NCBI RefSeq assembly: GCF_000284295.1
Contig: NC_017093.1
Coordinates: 3,224,001 to 3,288,000, forward strand
Length of the DNA: 64,000 bases
From: Actinoplanes missouriensis 431
Lineage (GTDB): Bacteria; Actinomycetota; Actinomycetes; Mycobacteriales; Micromonosporaceae
Direction: 5' to 3'
Every line of letters starts with the position of its first letter. The stretch's first letter is position 1. Below the pieces are notes generated by a model. It ran no database searches. It was not told the origin of the DNA and was given only the letters and a program-made list of their open reading frames with translations. The translations under genes and the position numbers were made by a program. Positions 9,234 to 18,900 of this stretch are shown in pieces.

Positions 9234-9814
9234 CACCACGTCCTCTTCCGCATCGTCCGGTAACGGTCGAAACCGTACAGGTGACGCAGTGGCCCGAGGG
9301 ATCCGTGCTCGGCGGTCGCGAAGCCGTGGCGGCGGTAGAGCGCCTCGGCCCGCGGGTTGGTGTCGATGACGGACAGCTGCACCCACTGATCGCCGTGCCG
9401 GGCAGCCAGCTCGGTGACGGCGTCGAGCAGCGCGGATCCGATGCCTCGGCCGCGGTGCTCGGCGGCGACGCAGATGCCGTCGAGGACCAGTACGCCGTCC
9501 CGCTCCCGGCGGTCGAGCGGCGCCAGGGTCAGGGCTGCCCAGGCGGCCGCGACGATCCCGAGGCCGGCCCGCAGTCCCGCCCACGACAGGTCGACGGCGC
9601 CGTGGCCGTCGTGGTGGAAGCCGCACATCCCGGCGACCTGCCCGTCCACCCGGGCGATCAGGGCGCGGTCCGGGCGCAGCGCCGCCGTGACCTGCGCGAC
9701 GCCGGTGGCCTCGTCGCGGAAGGCGATCCGCAGCTTCGGGCCGAAGGCGGCCCAGTACAGCTCACCGACGCGCGCCCGCTCGGACTCGGTGAAACCGATC
9801 GACAGCTCAGTCAT
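9233..9814 (-). CDS. GNAT-family N-acetyltransferase
   Basis: 193 residues with a full GNAT fold. The acetyl-CoA loop is CVAAEHRGRGIGSALL (Q/RxxGxG/A type), and the C-terminal motif is DTNPRAEALYRRHGF. The family transfers acetyl groups from acetyl-CoA to amines; the acceptor is unknown. The start at 9814 (MTELSIGFTESERARVGEL) fits family length. It is divergent from the hydrolase starting at 9845, so promoters of both must lie within or around a 30-base gap, and it leads into the PaaX-type gene with a one-base overlap. Confidence 0.85.
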   Translation of the reverse strand: MTELSIGFTESERARVGELYWAAFGPKLRIAFRDEATGVAQVTAALRPDRALIARVDGQVAGMCGFHHDGHGAVDLSWAGLRAGLGIVAAAWAALTLAPLDRRERDGVLVLDGICVAAEHRGRGIGSALLDAVTELAARHGDQWVQLSVIDTNPRAEALYRRHGFATAEHGSLGPLRHLYGFDRYRTMRKRTW

Positions 9815-9844
9815 GCCGTTGATCCTATCGGATACTCTACGACC

Positions 9845-10861
9845 GTGAAGAAAATGATAGTTCCGCTTCTGCTCCTGCTCGCCGGGGTGGTCGTCGTGCT
9901 GATCGGCAACGACTACCGCATCGACGAGACCAGGCTGACCATCCCCACGACCGGCGGCAGCCTGGACGCGGTGCTGGCCGCCCCGAAGGTGGGAACCGCG
10001 CGCGGGCTGGTCGTGATGATCCACGGCGACGGGCCGGTCGAGGCCACCCACGACGGCCTCTACCGGCCCTGGTTCGAGGCGGCTGCCGACGCCGGGTTCG
10101 CCACCCTGGCCTGGAGCAAGCCCGGCGTCGGCGCCTCCACCGGCGACTGGCTGCGGCAGAGCATGGACGACCGGGCCGCCGAGGCGTCCGCCGCGATCGA
10201 CTGGGCACGGCGGCAGCCCGGCGTCCCGTCCGGCCCGCTGGTGCTCTGGGGCGCCAGCCAGGCCGGCTGGGTCCTGCCGAAGGTCGCCGCCACCCGCGAC
10301 GACGTCAGCGCGGTCATCGCCGTCAGCCCGGCCGTCAACTGGCTGCGCCAGGGCCGGTACAACCTGCTCGCCGAACTCGACCACGACGGCGCCGACGCGG
10401 ACGAGCGGGCGCGGGCGATCGCTGCGAGCGACCGGACCCGGCAGTTGCTCGCCGAGGACGCCGGCTACGACACCTACCGGTCGAACACGCTCGACACCGA
10501 GCCGATGGACGCCGCACGCTGGGATTTCGTGCGCCGCAACTACCGCTCGGACGCCACCGCCGACCTGCGGGCGATGAGCGCGAAGCCGGTCACGGTCCTG
10601 CTGATGCTCGGCGAGCACGACCGCAACGTCGACATCGCCGAGACCGAGGCCACCTACCAGCGGATCCTCGGTGACAAGGTCACCACCGCGCGGTTCGACG
10701 CGGCACACTCGATGGCCCGCCCGGTGATGGAGGACTCCACGGTGGCCGGCCTCGTCACCGGCGTCTTCTGGCCCCGGGCGCTGTTCGCCGGCGGCGTCCT
10801 CCACGCGTACCGGGATTTTCTCGCGGCCCGGTGTGCCGGGTGTGGTCAGCCGGGGAGGTAG
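9845..10861 (+). CDS. membrane-anchored or secreted alpha/beta hydrolase (serine type)
   Basis: About 338 residues. It begins with two lysines and a 17-residue hydrophobic stretch (IVPLLLLLAGVVVVLIG) with no clear cleavage site, so it may be a membrane anchor. The hydrolase fold shows IHGDGPVE (oxyanion), GASQAGW (nucleophilic serine), GEHDRNVD (acid) and AAHSMARP (histidine). The start could be GTG 9845 or ATG 9854. No good ribosome binding site is visible; with GATACT just upstream the mRNA may be nearly leaderless. The 3' end overlaps the convergent hydrolase by 16 bases. Confidence 0.8.
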   Translation: MKKMIVPLLLLLAGVVVVLIGNDYRIDETRLTIPTTGGSLDAVLAAPKVGTARGLVVMIHGDGPVEATHDGLYRPWFEAAADAGFATLAWSKPGVGASTGDWLRQSMDDRAAEASAAIDWARRQPGVPSGPLVLWGASQAGWVLPKVAATRDDVSAVIAVSPAVNWLRQGRYNLLAELDHDGADADERARAIAASDRTRQLLAEDAGYDTYRSNTLDTEPMDAARWDFVRRNYRSDATADLRAMSAKPVTVLLMLGEHDRNVDIAETEATYQRILGDKVTTARFDAAHSMARPVMEDSTVAGLVTGVFWPRALFAGGVLHAYRDFLAARCAGCGQPGR

Positions 10862-11604
10862 GGGTCGGCCCAGGCGCTGATCACGCGGGCCGCCCGCTGG
10901 GCCTGGCCCGGCGCCGTGAGCAGGTGATCCGAACCCTCCAGGGACACGAAGCTGCGCGGATGCTGCGCGGTCCGGAAGATCCGGCTGGCGTTGTCGACAC
11001 TCACCGTGCTGTCCGTGGGGGAGTGCATCACCAGCAGCGGCAGGCCCAGCGCGACCACGTGATGGTGCAGCTCGGCGCGGCGGAAATCCTCCACGAGACT
11101 GCGCTTGAGGATCAGCGGCTTGCCGCCCACCAGCCACTCGGCGTGACCGTCCTCGATCACCCGGTCGACGAGGTCCTGATAGTGCCGCTCCACGTTCTTC
11201 GGCTCGAACGGCGCGCCGATCGTGGCAACCGCGCGGACGCTGGGAATCCGGTTCGCCGCGGCGATCACCGCGGCCCCGCCCAGCGAGTGACCGACCAGCA
11301 CGTCCGGCGGGGTGCCGCGCCCGGCCAGGAACTCGGCCGCCAGAACCGTGTCGTCCACCTTCACCGCGAACGAGCCGTCACCCCAGTCGCCCTCCGAGTC
11401 GCCGAGCCCGAGATTGTCGAAACGCAGCATGCCGATGCCCTCGGAGGCGAGCTGCTTGCACGTCCGCGACGCGGCGGGGGAGTCCTTGCTGAGCGCGAAC
11501 CCGTGCGCGAACACACCCCAGCCCCGAACCGGCTCGGCGGGCGGATCGACGAGCCCGGCCAGCACAGGCCCCCGGCTGCTGGCGAATCGGACGCGCTCGG
11601 CCAC
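10846..11604 (-). CDS. alpha/beta hydrolase (serine type)
   Basis: 252 residues with HGFALSKDS (oxyanion), VGHSLGGAAV (nucleophile elbow, Ser near 106), HSPTDSTVSV (acid) and EGSDHLLTAP (histidine). The sequence resembles the hydrolase half of bifunctional hydrolase/OsmC proteins, but no OsmC domain follows; it stops at the normal end of the hydrolase fold. Cytoplasmic, substrate unknown. It diverges from the nucleotidyltransferase-like gene at 11656 with about 50 bases between them. Confidence 0.83.
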   Translation of the reverse strand: MAERVRFASSRGPVLAGLVDPPAEPVRGWGVFAHGFALSKDSPAASRTCKQLASEGIGMLRFDNLGLGDSEGDWGDGSFAVKVDDTVLAAEFLAGRGTPPDVLVGHSLGGAAVIAAANRIPSVRAVATIGAPFEPKNVERHYQDLVDRVIEDGHAEWLVGGKPLILKRSLVEDFRRAELHHHVVALGLPLLVMHSPTDSTVSVDNASRIFRTAQHPRSFVSLEGSDHLLTAPGQAQRAARVISAWADPYLPG

Positions 11605-11655
11605 ACCCCGATCCTAAGGCGGCCCGGGCGCCGGGTGGCCCGATACGGTCGTGGA

Positions 11656-12303
11656 ATGAGCACCCCGTTGCCCGCCGGCGGCCGGGAAGTGACGCCCGAC
11701 GATGCCGCAGCACTCGAGTCGCGGTGGGCCGCGTGCTGGGAGCCGGCCGAGCTCAGGCGCCGGCTCGCCGGGATCTCCACGCCCTGGTACACAGCGGGAG
11801 GCTGGGCCCTCGATCTGTTCCGGGGTGAGCAGACCCGCGAGCACCACGACATCGAGATCGGTGTCCCGGCCCGGCGATTCCCGGAGATCCGGGAGCGCCT
11901 CGCCGGATTCGTCTTCGACGCGGTCGGGGACTGTCACATCTGGGAAACCCCGACGCCGCAGGTGATGGGCGCCACCTGGCAGACGTGGCTGCGCGAGCCG
12001 GCGACGGGGCACTATCTGCTGGAGGTCTTCCGCGAGCCGCACGACGGTGACGTGTGGATCTGCCGCCGGGACGAGACGATCAGGTTCCCCTATGCCGAGA
12101 TCATCCGATACACCGTGGACCGGATCCCGTACCTCACGCCCGAGCTCGTCCTTCTCTTCAAAGCCAAGCATGTACGGCCGGAGGACCAGCGCGATTTCGA
12201 GGGGGTCCTGCCGTTGTTGACGCGTCCCCGGAGAGAGGCTCTGTCCCGGCTGTTGAATCGGGTGCACCCGGGACACGAATGGCTGGCGGCCTTGCCGGAG
12301 TGA
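11656..12303 (+). CDS. nucleotidyltransferase-fold protein (aminoglycoside adenylyltransferase-like)
   Basis: 215 residues with GGWALDLFRGEQTREHHDIE near residue 48. This matches the G-G-W-A-hD motif of small nucleotidyltransferases related to lincosamide and aminoglycoside adenylyltransferases, where the two acidic residues bind metal and NTP. The C-terminus (TPELVLLFKAKHVRPEDQRDFE) also matches that group. Many genomic members have no proven resistance role, so I do not call it a resistance gene. It is followed directly by a repeat-rich intergenic region. Confidence 0.72.
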   Translation: MSTPLPAGGREVTPDDAAALESRWAACWEPAELRRRLAGISTPWYTAGGWALDLFRGEQTREHHDIEIGVPARRFPEIRERLAGFVFDAVGDCHIWETPTPQVMGATWQTWLREPATGHYLLEVFREPHDGDVWICRRDETIRFPYAEIIRYTVDRIPYLTPELVLLFKAKHVRPEDQRDFEGVLPLLTRPRREALSRLLNRVHPGHEWLAALPE

Positions 12304-12593
12304 GGCGTCAGAGCCGAAGGCGCGCAGGTCTTGGAAGCCTCGCAGATCTTGGAAAGGCCGGTGCCGGCTGGCGCTCAGTGCGGACAAACCGGGCGCACGA
12401 CAGCACTGGCAGCCAGCTCGGGGAGCCGAGCCGGTTACCAGTGCTGTCAGCGGGTGCGCGGGCAGCGCTCAGAGCCGGCCGGACCGGCCGGCGCGCAGTG
12501 TCGGCCCGCGGGGCAGCGCTCAGGATCGGCCGGACCGGCTGGCGCTCGGTGCGGACGAACAGCGCGTCGTCCGCCCGCCGATACCCTTTCGCC
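12304..12593. repeat. interspersed repeat, copy 1, with long hairpin
   Basis: This gene-free stretch holds a repeat whose 44-base core (12345-12388, beginning GATCTTGGAAA and ending CTCAGTGCGGACAAA) recurs with two differences at 63336-63379. The core is followed by a hairpin: 12399-12409 (GACAGCACTGG) pairs perfectly with 12438-12448, and an inner GCTCGG/CCGAGC stem closes on a 4-base loop. Further shared pieces (CAGTGTCGGCCCG, GCAGCGCT) follow to about 12510. A degraded second core (GGCGCTCGGTGCGGACGAAC) lies at 12541-12560. Two CGCAGRTCTTGGAA units occur at 12323 and 12341. Reading frames through it look non-coding. Confidence 0.75.
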
Positions 12594-12896
12594 GTGCCGT
12601 ATCGCTACTACCGCCGCCACTGGGACGACACCCGAGGCGACGAGTTCGACGCCTGGGGCCATTCGACCTGGTTCTTCGAGGTCGCCGACGACGGGCTCCC
12701 GGTTCGCCAGGTCGAGATGTACGCCGCCGGCCCCGTCATGCGCTACGGCCCCGATCACGAAGAGGACCGTTACGCCGGGCTGAGCGAAGCGCCCCTCTAC
12801 GAGCCCGGCGACGACTGGAGCCGCTTCGAGATCACCGAAGCGGAGTTCGAGCGGGCCTGGAAGCCGGCCGATCAGGACCGTCGCCGCAGCATGTGA
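12594..12896 (+). CDS. small hypothetical protein, DUF6881-like
   Basis: 100 residues from GTG 12594, rich in Asp, Glu, Tyr and Trp: RRHWDDTRGDE, WFFEV..DG.PVRQVEMY and EAEFERAW near the end. It resembles small actinobacterial proteins that pair an alpha/beta domain with a terminal acidic segment (DUF6881-like, from memory). Function unknown; no signal peptide. It begins right after the hairpin repeat, so that repeat may lie in its 5' leader. Confidence 0.65.
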   Translation: MPYRYYRRHWDDTRGDEFDAWGHSTWFFEVADDGLPVRQVEMYAAGPVMRYGPDHEEDRYAGLSEAPLYEPGDDWSRFEITEAEFERAWKPADQDRRRSM

Positions 12897-12917
12897 CCAG
12901 CGGCGGCTGAACCGGCG

Positions 12918-13754
12918 TCAGGCAGCGTCGTAGTCGACGCTGCGGCCCAGTTCGGCCCAGCGGTCGTCCTCGGCCTTCAGCCGCTTCATCTCGGCGTCGA
13001 GGATGCCGACCGCGTCACTGCCGAGGGGCAGGTTCAGCGGCGGCTCGTCCATGGCCGCCACGTCGAGCAGGACGCGGGCGACCTTGACCGGGTCGATCGG
13101 CTCGCTGCCGGTGCGGCCGCGGATGTAGCGGCCCATCGCGCCGACCGTGGCGTCGTACTGCGGGGAGATCTGCGGGATCTCCATGGAGGAGCCGGCCCAG
13201 TCGGTGCGCATGGCGCCCGGCTCGGCGAGGGTGACCTTCACGCCGAGCGGGCCGGTCTCCTTGGCGAGGACGCCGGAGAAGCCCTCGACCGCCCATTTGC
13301 CGGACTGGTAGGCGCCCACGCCCGGCGCCGTGCCGCGCCCGCCGACGGAGGTGACCTGGATGAAGTGGCCGGCGCCACGGGACACGAAGTGGGGCAGGGC
13401 GGCTTTGGTGACGTACACGGTGCCGTAGAAGACGGCGTCCATCTGGGAGCGGAAGTCGTCGAGGGTGATGTCCTCGATGGCGACGAGGTTGGCGTACCCG
13501 GCGTTGTTGACGACCACGTCGAGGTGGCCGAACGCGGTGATGGCCGCGTCGACGGTCCGTTGTGCCTGGTCGGCGTCGGTGACGTCGAGCTCGAGGCGGA
13601 GCAGCCGATCGCCGTACTTGTCGGCGAGGTCGGCCAGGGAGTCGGTGCGGCGCGCGGTGGCGGCCACGCAGTGGCCGGCGGCGAGGGCTTCCTCGACGAT
13701 GGCGCGGCCGAGGCCGCGGGAGCTGCCGGTGACGAACCAGACCTGCTCGGTCAT
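12918..13754 (-). CDS. short-chain dehydrogenase/reductase
   Basis: 278 residues. Classical SDR landmarks are TGSSRGLG (NAD(P) binding, residues 8-15), NNAGYAN, the serine in QVTSVGG and YQSGKWA (catalytic Tyr and Lys). ARRTD after the second strand suggests NADPH. The start at 13754 (MTEQVWFVTG) is preceded by AAGGAG. It is divergent from a TetR regulator, and two matching palindromes fill the gap, so it is very probably repressed by that protein. The substrate is unknown. Confidence 0.88.
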   Translation of the reverse strand: MTEQVWFVTGSSRGLGRAIVEEALAAGHCVAATARRTDSLADLADKYGDRLLRLELDVTDADQAQRTVDAAITAFGHLDVVVNNAGYANLVAIEDITLDDFRSQMDAVFYGTVYVTKAALPHFVSRGAGHFIQVTSVGGRGTAPGVGAYQSGKWAVEGFSGVLAKETGPLGVKVTLAEPGAMRTDWAGSSMEIPQISPQYDATVGAMGRYIRGRTGSEPIDPVKVARVLLDVAAMDEPPLNLPLGSDAVGILDAEMKRLKAEDDRWAELGRSVDYDAA

Positions 13755-13791
13755 TTCTTCTCCTTGAGGAGGGGGTGTGCCTCCGAGTATT

Positions 13792-13830
13792 ACGCAAGCA
13801 ACTTGCGTTAACAACGCAAACGGCTTGCGT
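13792..13830. promoter_or_regulatory. two tandem palindromic operators for the adjacent TetR regulator
   Basis: ACGCAAG-CAA-CTTGCGT at 13792-13808 and ACGCAA-ACGGC-TTGCGT at 13814-13830 are two 17-base palindromes. Their centres are 22 bases apart, about two helical turns, so two dimers could bind the same DNA face. They lie between the divergent SDR and TetR genes; the second ends 12 bases before the TetR start codon. This layout is typical of an autoregulated TetR/target pair. Confidence 0.8.
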
Positions 13831-13842
13831 TAAGGTGGTGTC

Positions 13843-14502
13843 GTGCCCCACACCCCGAATTTTCAGCGCGCCCGGTCGACCCAGGCCAAGGAGGAACGCT
13901 CCGCCGCTCTGCTGCGGGCGGCGGTGGAATTGGCCACCCGGTCCGGCGTACGGGCCGTCACCCTCACCGAGATCGCCACGGCCGCCGGGGTTCACGTCTC
14001 CGGCGTACGCCGATACTTCGGGTCCCGGGAGGAGATCTACCTGAGACTGGCCGCCCAGGAATGGGACTCGTGGGCGTCCGCCGTCGCGGAGGCGCTCGCC
14101 GGCCGCCACGACGTCCCCGCCGTCGACCTGGCCGATCTGCTGTCCGGCACGCTCGCCGAGCGCCCGCTCTTCTGCGACCTGCTCCCGCATGTGCCGCTGA
14201 CGCTCGAACGCGAGGTTCCGCAGGAGACGGTCCGCGAGTTCAAGCTCGACGCTCTCGACGCGGTCACCACGCTCGCCGGAGCGATCACCGCGTCCACCGC
14301 GCTCACGATCGAGCAGGTCCACGACCTGATCGCGGCCATCACCGCGCTGGCCGGCAGCCTCTGGCAGATCGCCCATCCACCACAGACCCTGGCCACCCTG
14401 TACGAGCAGGACCCCCGCCTCGCCCATGCCGCATCCGACTTCACGCCCCGCCTGGCCAGGCTCGTCACGGCGCTGCTGACCGGTTTGCCCACCGCCGGAT
14501 AG
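13843..14502 (+). CDS. TetR-family transcriptional regulator
   Basis: 219 residues from GTG 13843. The HTH spans about 20-65 (ELATRSGVRAVTLTEIATAA then GVHVSGVRRYFGSREEIYL), followed by an all-helical ligand domain. The recognition helix has VSGVRRYFGS in place of the commoner TLYxHFxS. It presumably represses itself and the divergent SDR gene through the two palindromes in the gap. The inducer is unknown but may be the SDR substrate. Confidence 0.87.
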   Translation: MPHTPNFQRARSTQAKEERSAALLRAAVELATRSGVRAVTLTEIATAAGVHVSGVRRYFGSREEIYLRLAAQEWDSWASAVAEALAGRHDVPAVDLADLLSGTLAERPLFCDLLPHVPLTLEREVPQETVREFKLDALDAVTTLAGAITASTALTIEQVHDLIAAITALAGSLWQIAHPPQTLATLYEQDPRLAHAASDFTPRLARLVTALLTGLPTAG

Positions 14503-14707
14503 GCCCCGGACAGGACACCAACCCAGGTTCCTAGGATGCCACAGGCGGAGTGATCACGGCCCTGGTGTGACGCGTACGCGGCTCGCACACGAGAGATCCC
14601 GCCGCCGGAGGGCGATGTGCGGCAGCTGTGCGCCCCCTGCCAGTGACTCCCGGCAACCTTCCGTCCGAGATCGCGGCGCAGCGGCTGCGACAGGGCAGGG
14701 GCTCACC

Positions 14708-15859
14708 ATGTACATCCGACAGTGGATCTCCGGCTGGGGGACGGCGCAGCAGCTGACGCCGGCCGCCGTACCGGAAGAATCAACCATCAAGATTGGCAAC
14801 CAGACGGTACGCATGGTGGCGCGCACCACCGCGGCCGGTGCGGCCGTCCGTGTCGCTCTGGCGAACTCCTTCGGCGTGGCGCCGGTGCGCGTCGCGTCGG
14901 CTCGGATCGCGTCGGCTCGGATCACCGAGCCGGACGGCGGCGGCGGGGGCGTTCACCGGCTCACGTTCGCCGGGCGGCCGGAGGTGACGATCCCGCCCGG
15001 CGCGTGCCTGACCAGCGACCCGGTCGAGTGTCCCGTCACCGCGCAGGCCGATCTGGTCGTCTCGCTCCACGTCCCCGACCAGGGTGTCATCCCGACGACG
15101 CACGAGGTCGGCCTGCGGACGGCGTGGCTCGCGCCCGGCGACCAGACCGCCGCGCCCGAGCTGGACGACGCCACACCGTTCCGGTCCTATCTCTGGCTGA
15201 CCGGTGTCGACGTCCTCGCCGAGCCGGACGCCGCCACCATCGTCGCCTTCGGTGACTCGGTCGTCGACGGCATGGAGACGACACCCGGCGCCGACGCGGC
15301 ATGGCCGTCCGTCCTGGCGCGGCGGCTGGCCGCCCGGCCGGACCTGCCCCCGCGCGCGGTGGTCAACATGGGGATCGCCGGCAACCGGATCCTGCGCGAG
15401 ACCGACGGCCTCGGCGCTGCCGGGCTGGCCCGCTTCGACCGGGACGTGCTGGCGCGGCCCGGTGTGCGCTGGGTGGTGCTGTCCGAGGGGCTCAACGACC
15501 TGATGTTCGGTCTCCTGCCGGGCGGCGAGCCGGTGACCGCCGAGGACCTCGTCGCGGGATATCGCCTGCTGATCGCCCGCGCGCACGCGTACGGCATCCG
15601 GATGATCGGCTGCACGCTGCTCCCGGTCGGCGGCGCCGGCATCGACGGCCTGGAGCCGCTGCGCCAGGACGTGAACCGGTGGATCCGCGAGTCCGGCGCG
15701 TTCGACGCCGTGGTGGATCAGGATGCCGCCGTCCGCGATCCCGACGACCCGGCACGGGTACGCCCCGGCCTGCTCGCGCACGACGGCGTCCACCCGAACG
15801 ACGAGGGCCATCGCGTGCTGGCCGGCGCCGTGAACCCTGAGTTGTTCCGGGCGACCTGA
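14708..15859 (+). CDS. SGNH/GDSL-type hydrolase
   Basis: 383 residues. The C-terminal half has all four SGNH blocks: GDSVVDG (Ser), NMGIAGNRIL (Gly), SEGLNDL (Asn) and DGVHPND (Asp/His). The N-terminal 170 residues form a beta-rich domain with NQTVRMV and VRVALANSFG, as in GDSL lipases of the SCO1725 type. Unlike most of those it has no signal peptide at the 14708 start, which has AGGGG 6-7 bases upstream. The frame is open back to 14567, but the upstream part looks non-coding. A carboxyl-ester or acyl hydrolase role is likely. A 15-base tandem duplication gives ASARIASARI. Confidence 0.82.
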   Translation: MYIRQWISGWGTAQQLTPAAVPEESTIKIGNQTVRMVARTTAAGAAVRVALANSFGVAPVRVASARIASARITEPDGGGGGVHRLTFAGRPEVTIPPGACLTSDPVECPVTAQADLVVSLHVPDQGVIPTTHEVGLRTAWLAPGDQTAAPELDDATPFRSYLWLTGVDVLAEPDAATIVAFGDSVVDGMETTPGADAAWPSVLARRLAARPDLPPRAVVNMGIAGNRILRETDGLGAAGLARFDRDVLARPGVRWVVLSEGLNDLMFGLLPGGEPVTAEDLVAGYRLLIARAHAYGIRMIGCTLLPVGGAGIDGLEPLRQDVNRWIRESGAFDAVVDQDAAVRDPDDPARVRPGLLAHDGVHPNDEGHRVLAGAVNPELFRAT

Positions 15860-15917
15860 GAAAGACGACGACCTGAGAAAGACGACGACCTGACAAAGAC
15901 GACGACCTGACGACGAC
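15854..15917. repeat. 17-base tandem repeat, 3.7 copies
   Basis: ACCTGAGAAAGACGACG is repeated at 15854-15870, 15871-15887 and 15888-15904 (one change, G to C), with a partial fourth copy to 15917. It fills exactly the gap between two convergent genes; the first unit contains the stop of the SGNH gene and the array ends at the stop of the giant kinase. It is probably slippage-born and shows no hairpin that would act as a terminator. Confidence 0.8.
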
Positions 15918-18900
15918 TCACCGCGCGGCGACCGGCACCGACAGCACCCCCGCCGGATGATCCGGTGTGTGCAGCGCCAGCGGCATGGTCAGCACGAACA
16001 CCGAACCGTGCCCGGCAGCCGGCCGGTAGGTGACGTCACCGCCGTTGGCGCGGGCCAGCTCGCGGACGATGTAGAGGCCGAGCCCGGTTCCCGGCGCGGT
16101 CGACGCGGTGCTGTCCGCCCGGGTCAGTCGGCCGAAGAGCCGGTCGCGGAAGTCCGGTGGAACGCCCGGCCCCTCGTCGTGCACCTCGAGGACGGCGGTC
16201 CCGGACGCCCGCCGGGCGAACGCCACGATCGCGGTGACCCCGCCGCCGTACTTGGCGGCGTTGCTGATCAGGTTGATCAGGACGTGGTCCAGGTGACTGG
16301 GCTGCATCAGGGCGACCAGGCCGCGCGGGCAGTCGACCGGGACGCCGGTGGCGGCCCCAGCGGCCAGGGCGGCGTCGATGTGGTCGGCGACCACGGTGGG
16401 GCTGGGCAGCGCGGTGAGCTGGCCGGCGTCGATGCGGACCAGGGCGAGGACCTCGTTCACGATGGTGTCCAACCGGCGGGCGTTGCGGTGGATGCGTTCG
16501 AGCAAGCCGGCGAAGGGCTCGGGCAGGTCGTCGTCGGTGCGGGCCAGTTCCAGATGCCCGAGGATCATGGCGAGAGGGTTGCCGATCTCGTGGCCGAGCA
16601 TGCCCATCAGGTCGGACTTGAGCTGGTTGGCCGCCTCCAGTTCGCGGTTGCGGTCGGCCAGTTCGAGGTGGGCGGCGTCGCGGGCGGCCTCGGCGGCCCG
16701 GCGCGCGCTGATGTCCTGCAGGATGCTGACCAGCTGGGCGGGCCGGCCGTCGGCGTCGCGGACCGCGGAGACGGTGACCTGGGCGTCGAGGTGGCGGCCG
16801 TCGGCGCGCATCAGGGTGAGCTCGCGGCTGATCCGCGGGCGCCGGTCGGCGATGACCTCGTCGAGGTCACGCCGGTGCGCATCCCGGTCCGGTACGGCGA
16901 ACAGCTCGGTCAGCTTGCTGCCGGTGAGTTTGCGGGCGGTCGTGCCGACCATGTCGAGGAACGCCGGGTTGGCCTCCTCGATGCGGTCGTCGATGCCGTG
17001 GATGACCTGGCCGACCGCGGCGTGCTCGAAGTGCGAGCGGACCCGGCGCTCACTGTCGGCGAGGCGCCGGGTGGCGGCGGCGAGGTCGGCGGTGCGGGCC
17101 CGGACCGCGCTGTCCAGCGAGTCGTAGAGGATCGCGTTGTCCAGCGAGACGGCGAGCTGGCCGGCGATCAGCCGTACCGTCTCCAGCCGGTCGGTCGAGA
17201 AGATGCCGCGCTGCCGGTGGTTCTCCAGCACGAGCACGGCGTGCGCCACGTTGTGGCTGGGCACCGGGACGACCAGCAGAGCACAGAGATCAAGACCGGA
17301 CAGGTACGGGTCGTGACTGAACCTGTCGTCGCCGGTGGCGTCGTCGACGAGCAGCGGTTCGCGGGTGCGTAACGCGTACCGGATGGCGGCCAGCGGCAGG
17401 CGGCTCTCGCCCGGGTTGGCGGGGTCGGCGACCACGGCCGCGGGCTGTTCCCGGTCCGGCCCGGCGATCGCCGACGCGTACCAGTCGGAGGTTTCCTGGT
17501 GTTGCAGGACGAGGTGCGCGACGGTGGCCCCGGTCATGCCGGCGAGCAGGTCGCCGACCTGGGCCTGCAGGCCGGCCACGGTGGTCTGCGAGCTGAGCGC
17601 CTGGGACGCCCGCAGGACGGCCATCAGGTCGATCGGCAGCGTCTCGCCGCCCGGCCCGTGCGATCCGGTGGCGGGGGAGGCGGCGGCCCGCAGGAACGGG
17701 TGCGCCGCGGTCATCGCGTCGGCCTTGCCCTGGGCGCCCCACCGGCAGTAGGCGTCGAGGGCATCGGCGAGCAGGCGGCGGCCGCCGTACTCCAGGCCCT
17801 GGCTCAGGTGGAACAGCCCGGCTCGTTCGGCCAGCAGCGCCCGGTGCCAGGGTCGTCCGGAGACCTCGGTGAGCCCGGCGTCGTACTCCCGGGTGGCCGT
17901 GACCGGGTCGCCGAGCGCCCACGCGCGCTCGGCCTCGACCAGATGCAGCAGCGGCCGGAAGTTGTGCGGGCAGTCCGCCGCGCGCCGGGCCAGCCAGCTG
18001 CGGGCCTCGTCGAGGTCGCGCACCGCGGCAGTGTCCGCGCCGGCGCGGATCCGCCGGGCGAGGCTGACCGCGCGCGTCACCCGGGCCAGCATCGAGTTGT
18101 AGAAGCCGCGGATGGCCCGGACGCCGGTCATCGCGGCGGCCGACGCCTCCTCCAGGCGTTCCTCGTCATCGAAGATCATCGCCGCCAGGGCGCGGTTCGT
18201 GTGGTAGGTCGCCAGCCCGGCCTGGGCGGCGGCGATCCCGGCCAGATACTCCGCCTCGTCGAAATCGGCGCTGACCAGCGAGCCCGGCCCATCGGTGCGG
18301 CCCTGCAACGCCCGGATCAGCTGCCGGTACCCGGTCAGCGAGAGCACCGAGAAGCGGGCGCCGGTCCGCTCGGCGAACGCCAGGCTCGAGGTGATCTCGT
18401 CGGCGGCCGCGTCCAGCGTCTCGCCGCAGTCGACGAGCACGGCCGACAACCGGTTGGACAGCATGCTCGCGACCTGCACGTCGCCGACCGCGATCAGGTC
18501 GTCGCGGGTCTGCTGGGCGACCTCCAGGATGCCCTCGGCGGGTTCGCACCAGTGCGCGGCCAGGCACAGGTGCATGTACCGGGCGACAGCGGTCTCGGCC
18601 TGGTAGCCGTGCCGGCGCCCGACAGCGGCGGTGTACGCGGTCAGCCGGTACCCGGTGCGGTAGTCGTCGCGCAGGTCGATGGTCACGGCCACCACCGCGC
18701 CCAGGGTGCCGACGAAGGGCGCGCACACGCCGTGCCGTTCCCACAGTTGCTGGGCCTGCAGCACCAGCCAGGCGTGCATCAGCGGATCGAGGTAGAACGC
18801 GGGCGCCAGCAGCCGGTTGATCACCCGGCCGGCCGCGATGATGCGCGGATCGGTGGTCTCGGCGGTGTTCTCCTGCCCCGCCTCGATGCGTTCCGCCCAC

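Noticed and set aside
14560..14707. Possible SAM-type riboswitch before the SGNH hydrolase (GAGAGATC and CCGGCAACC pieces).
   Set aside because: The CCGGCAACC piece resembles SAM-I/SAM-IV cores, but I could not assemble the P1-P4 stems or the conserved GGTGC segment, and the downstream gene is unrelated to methionine. A covariance-model search would decide it.
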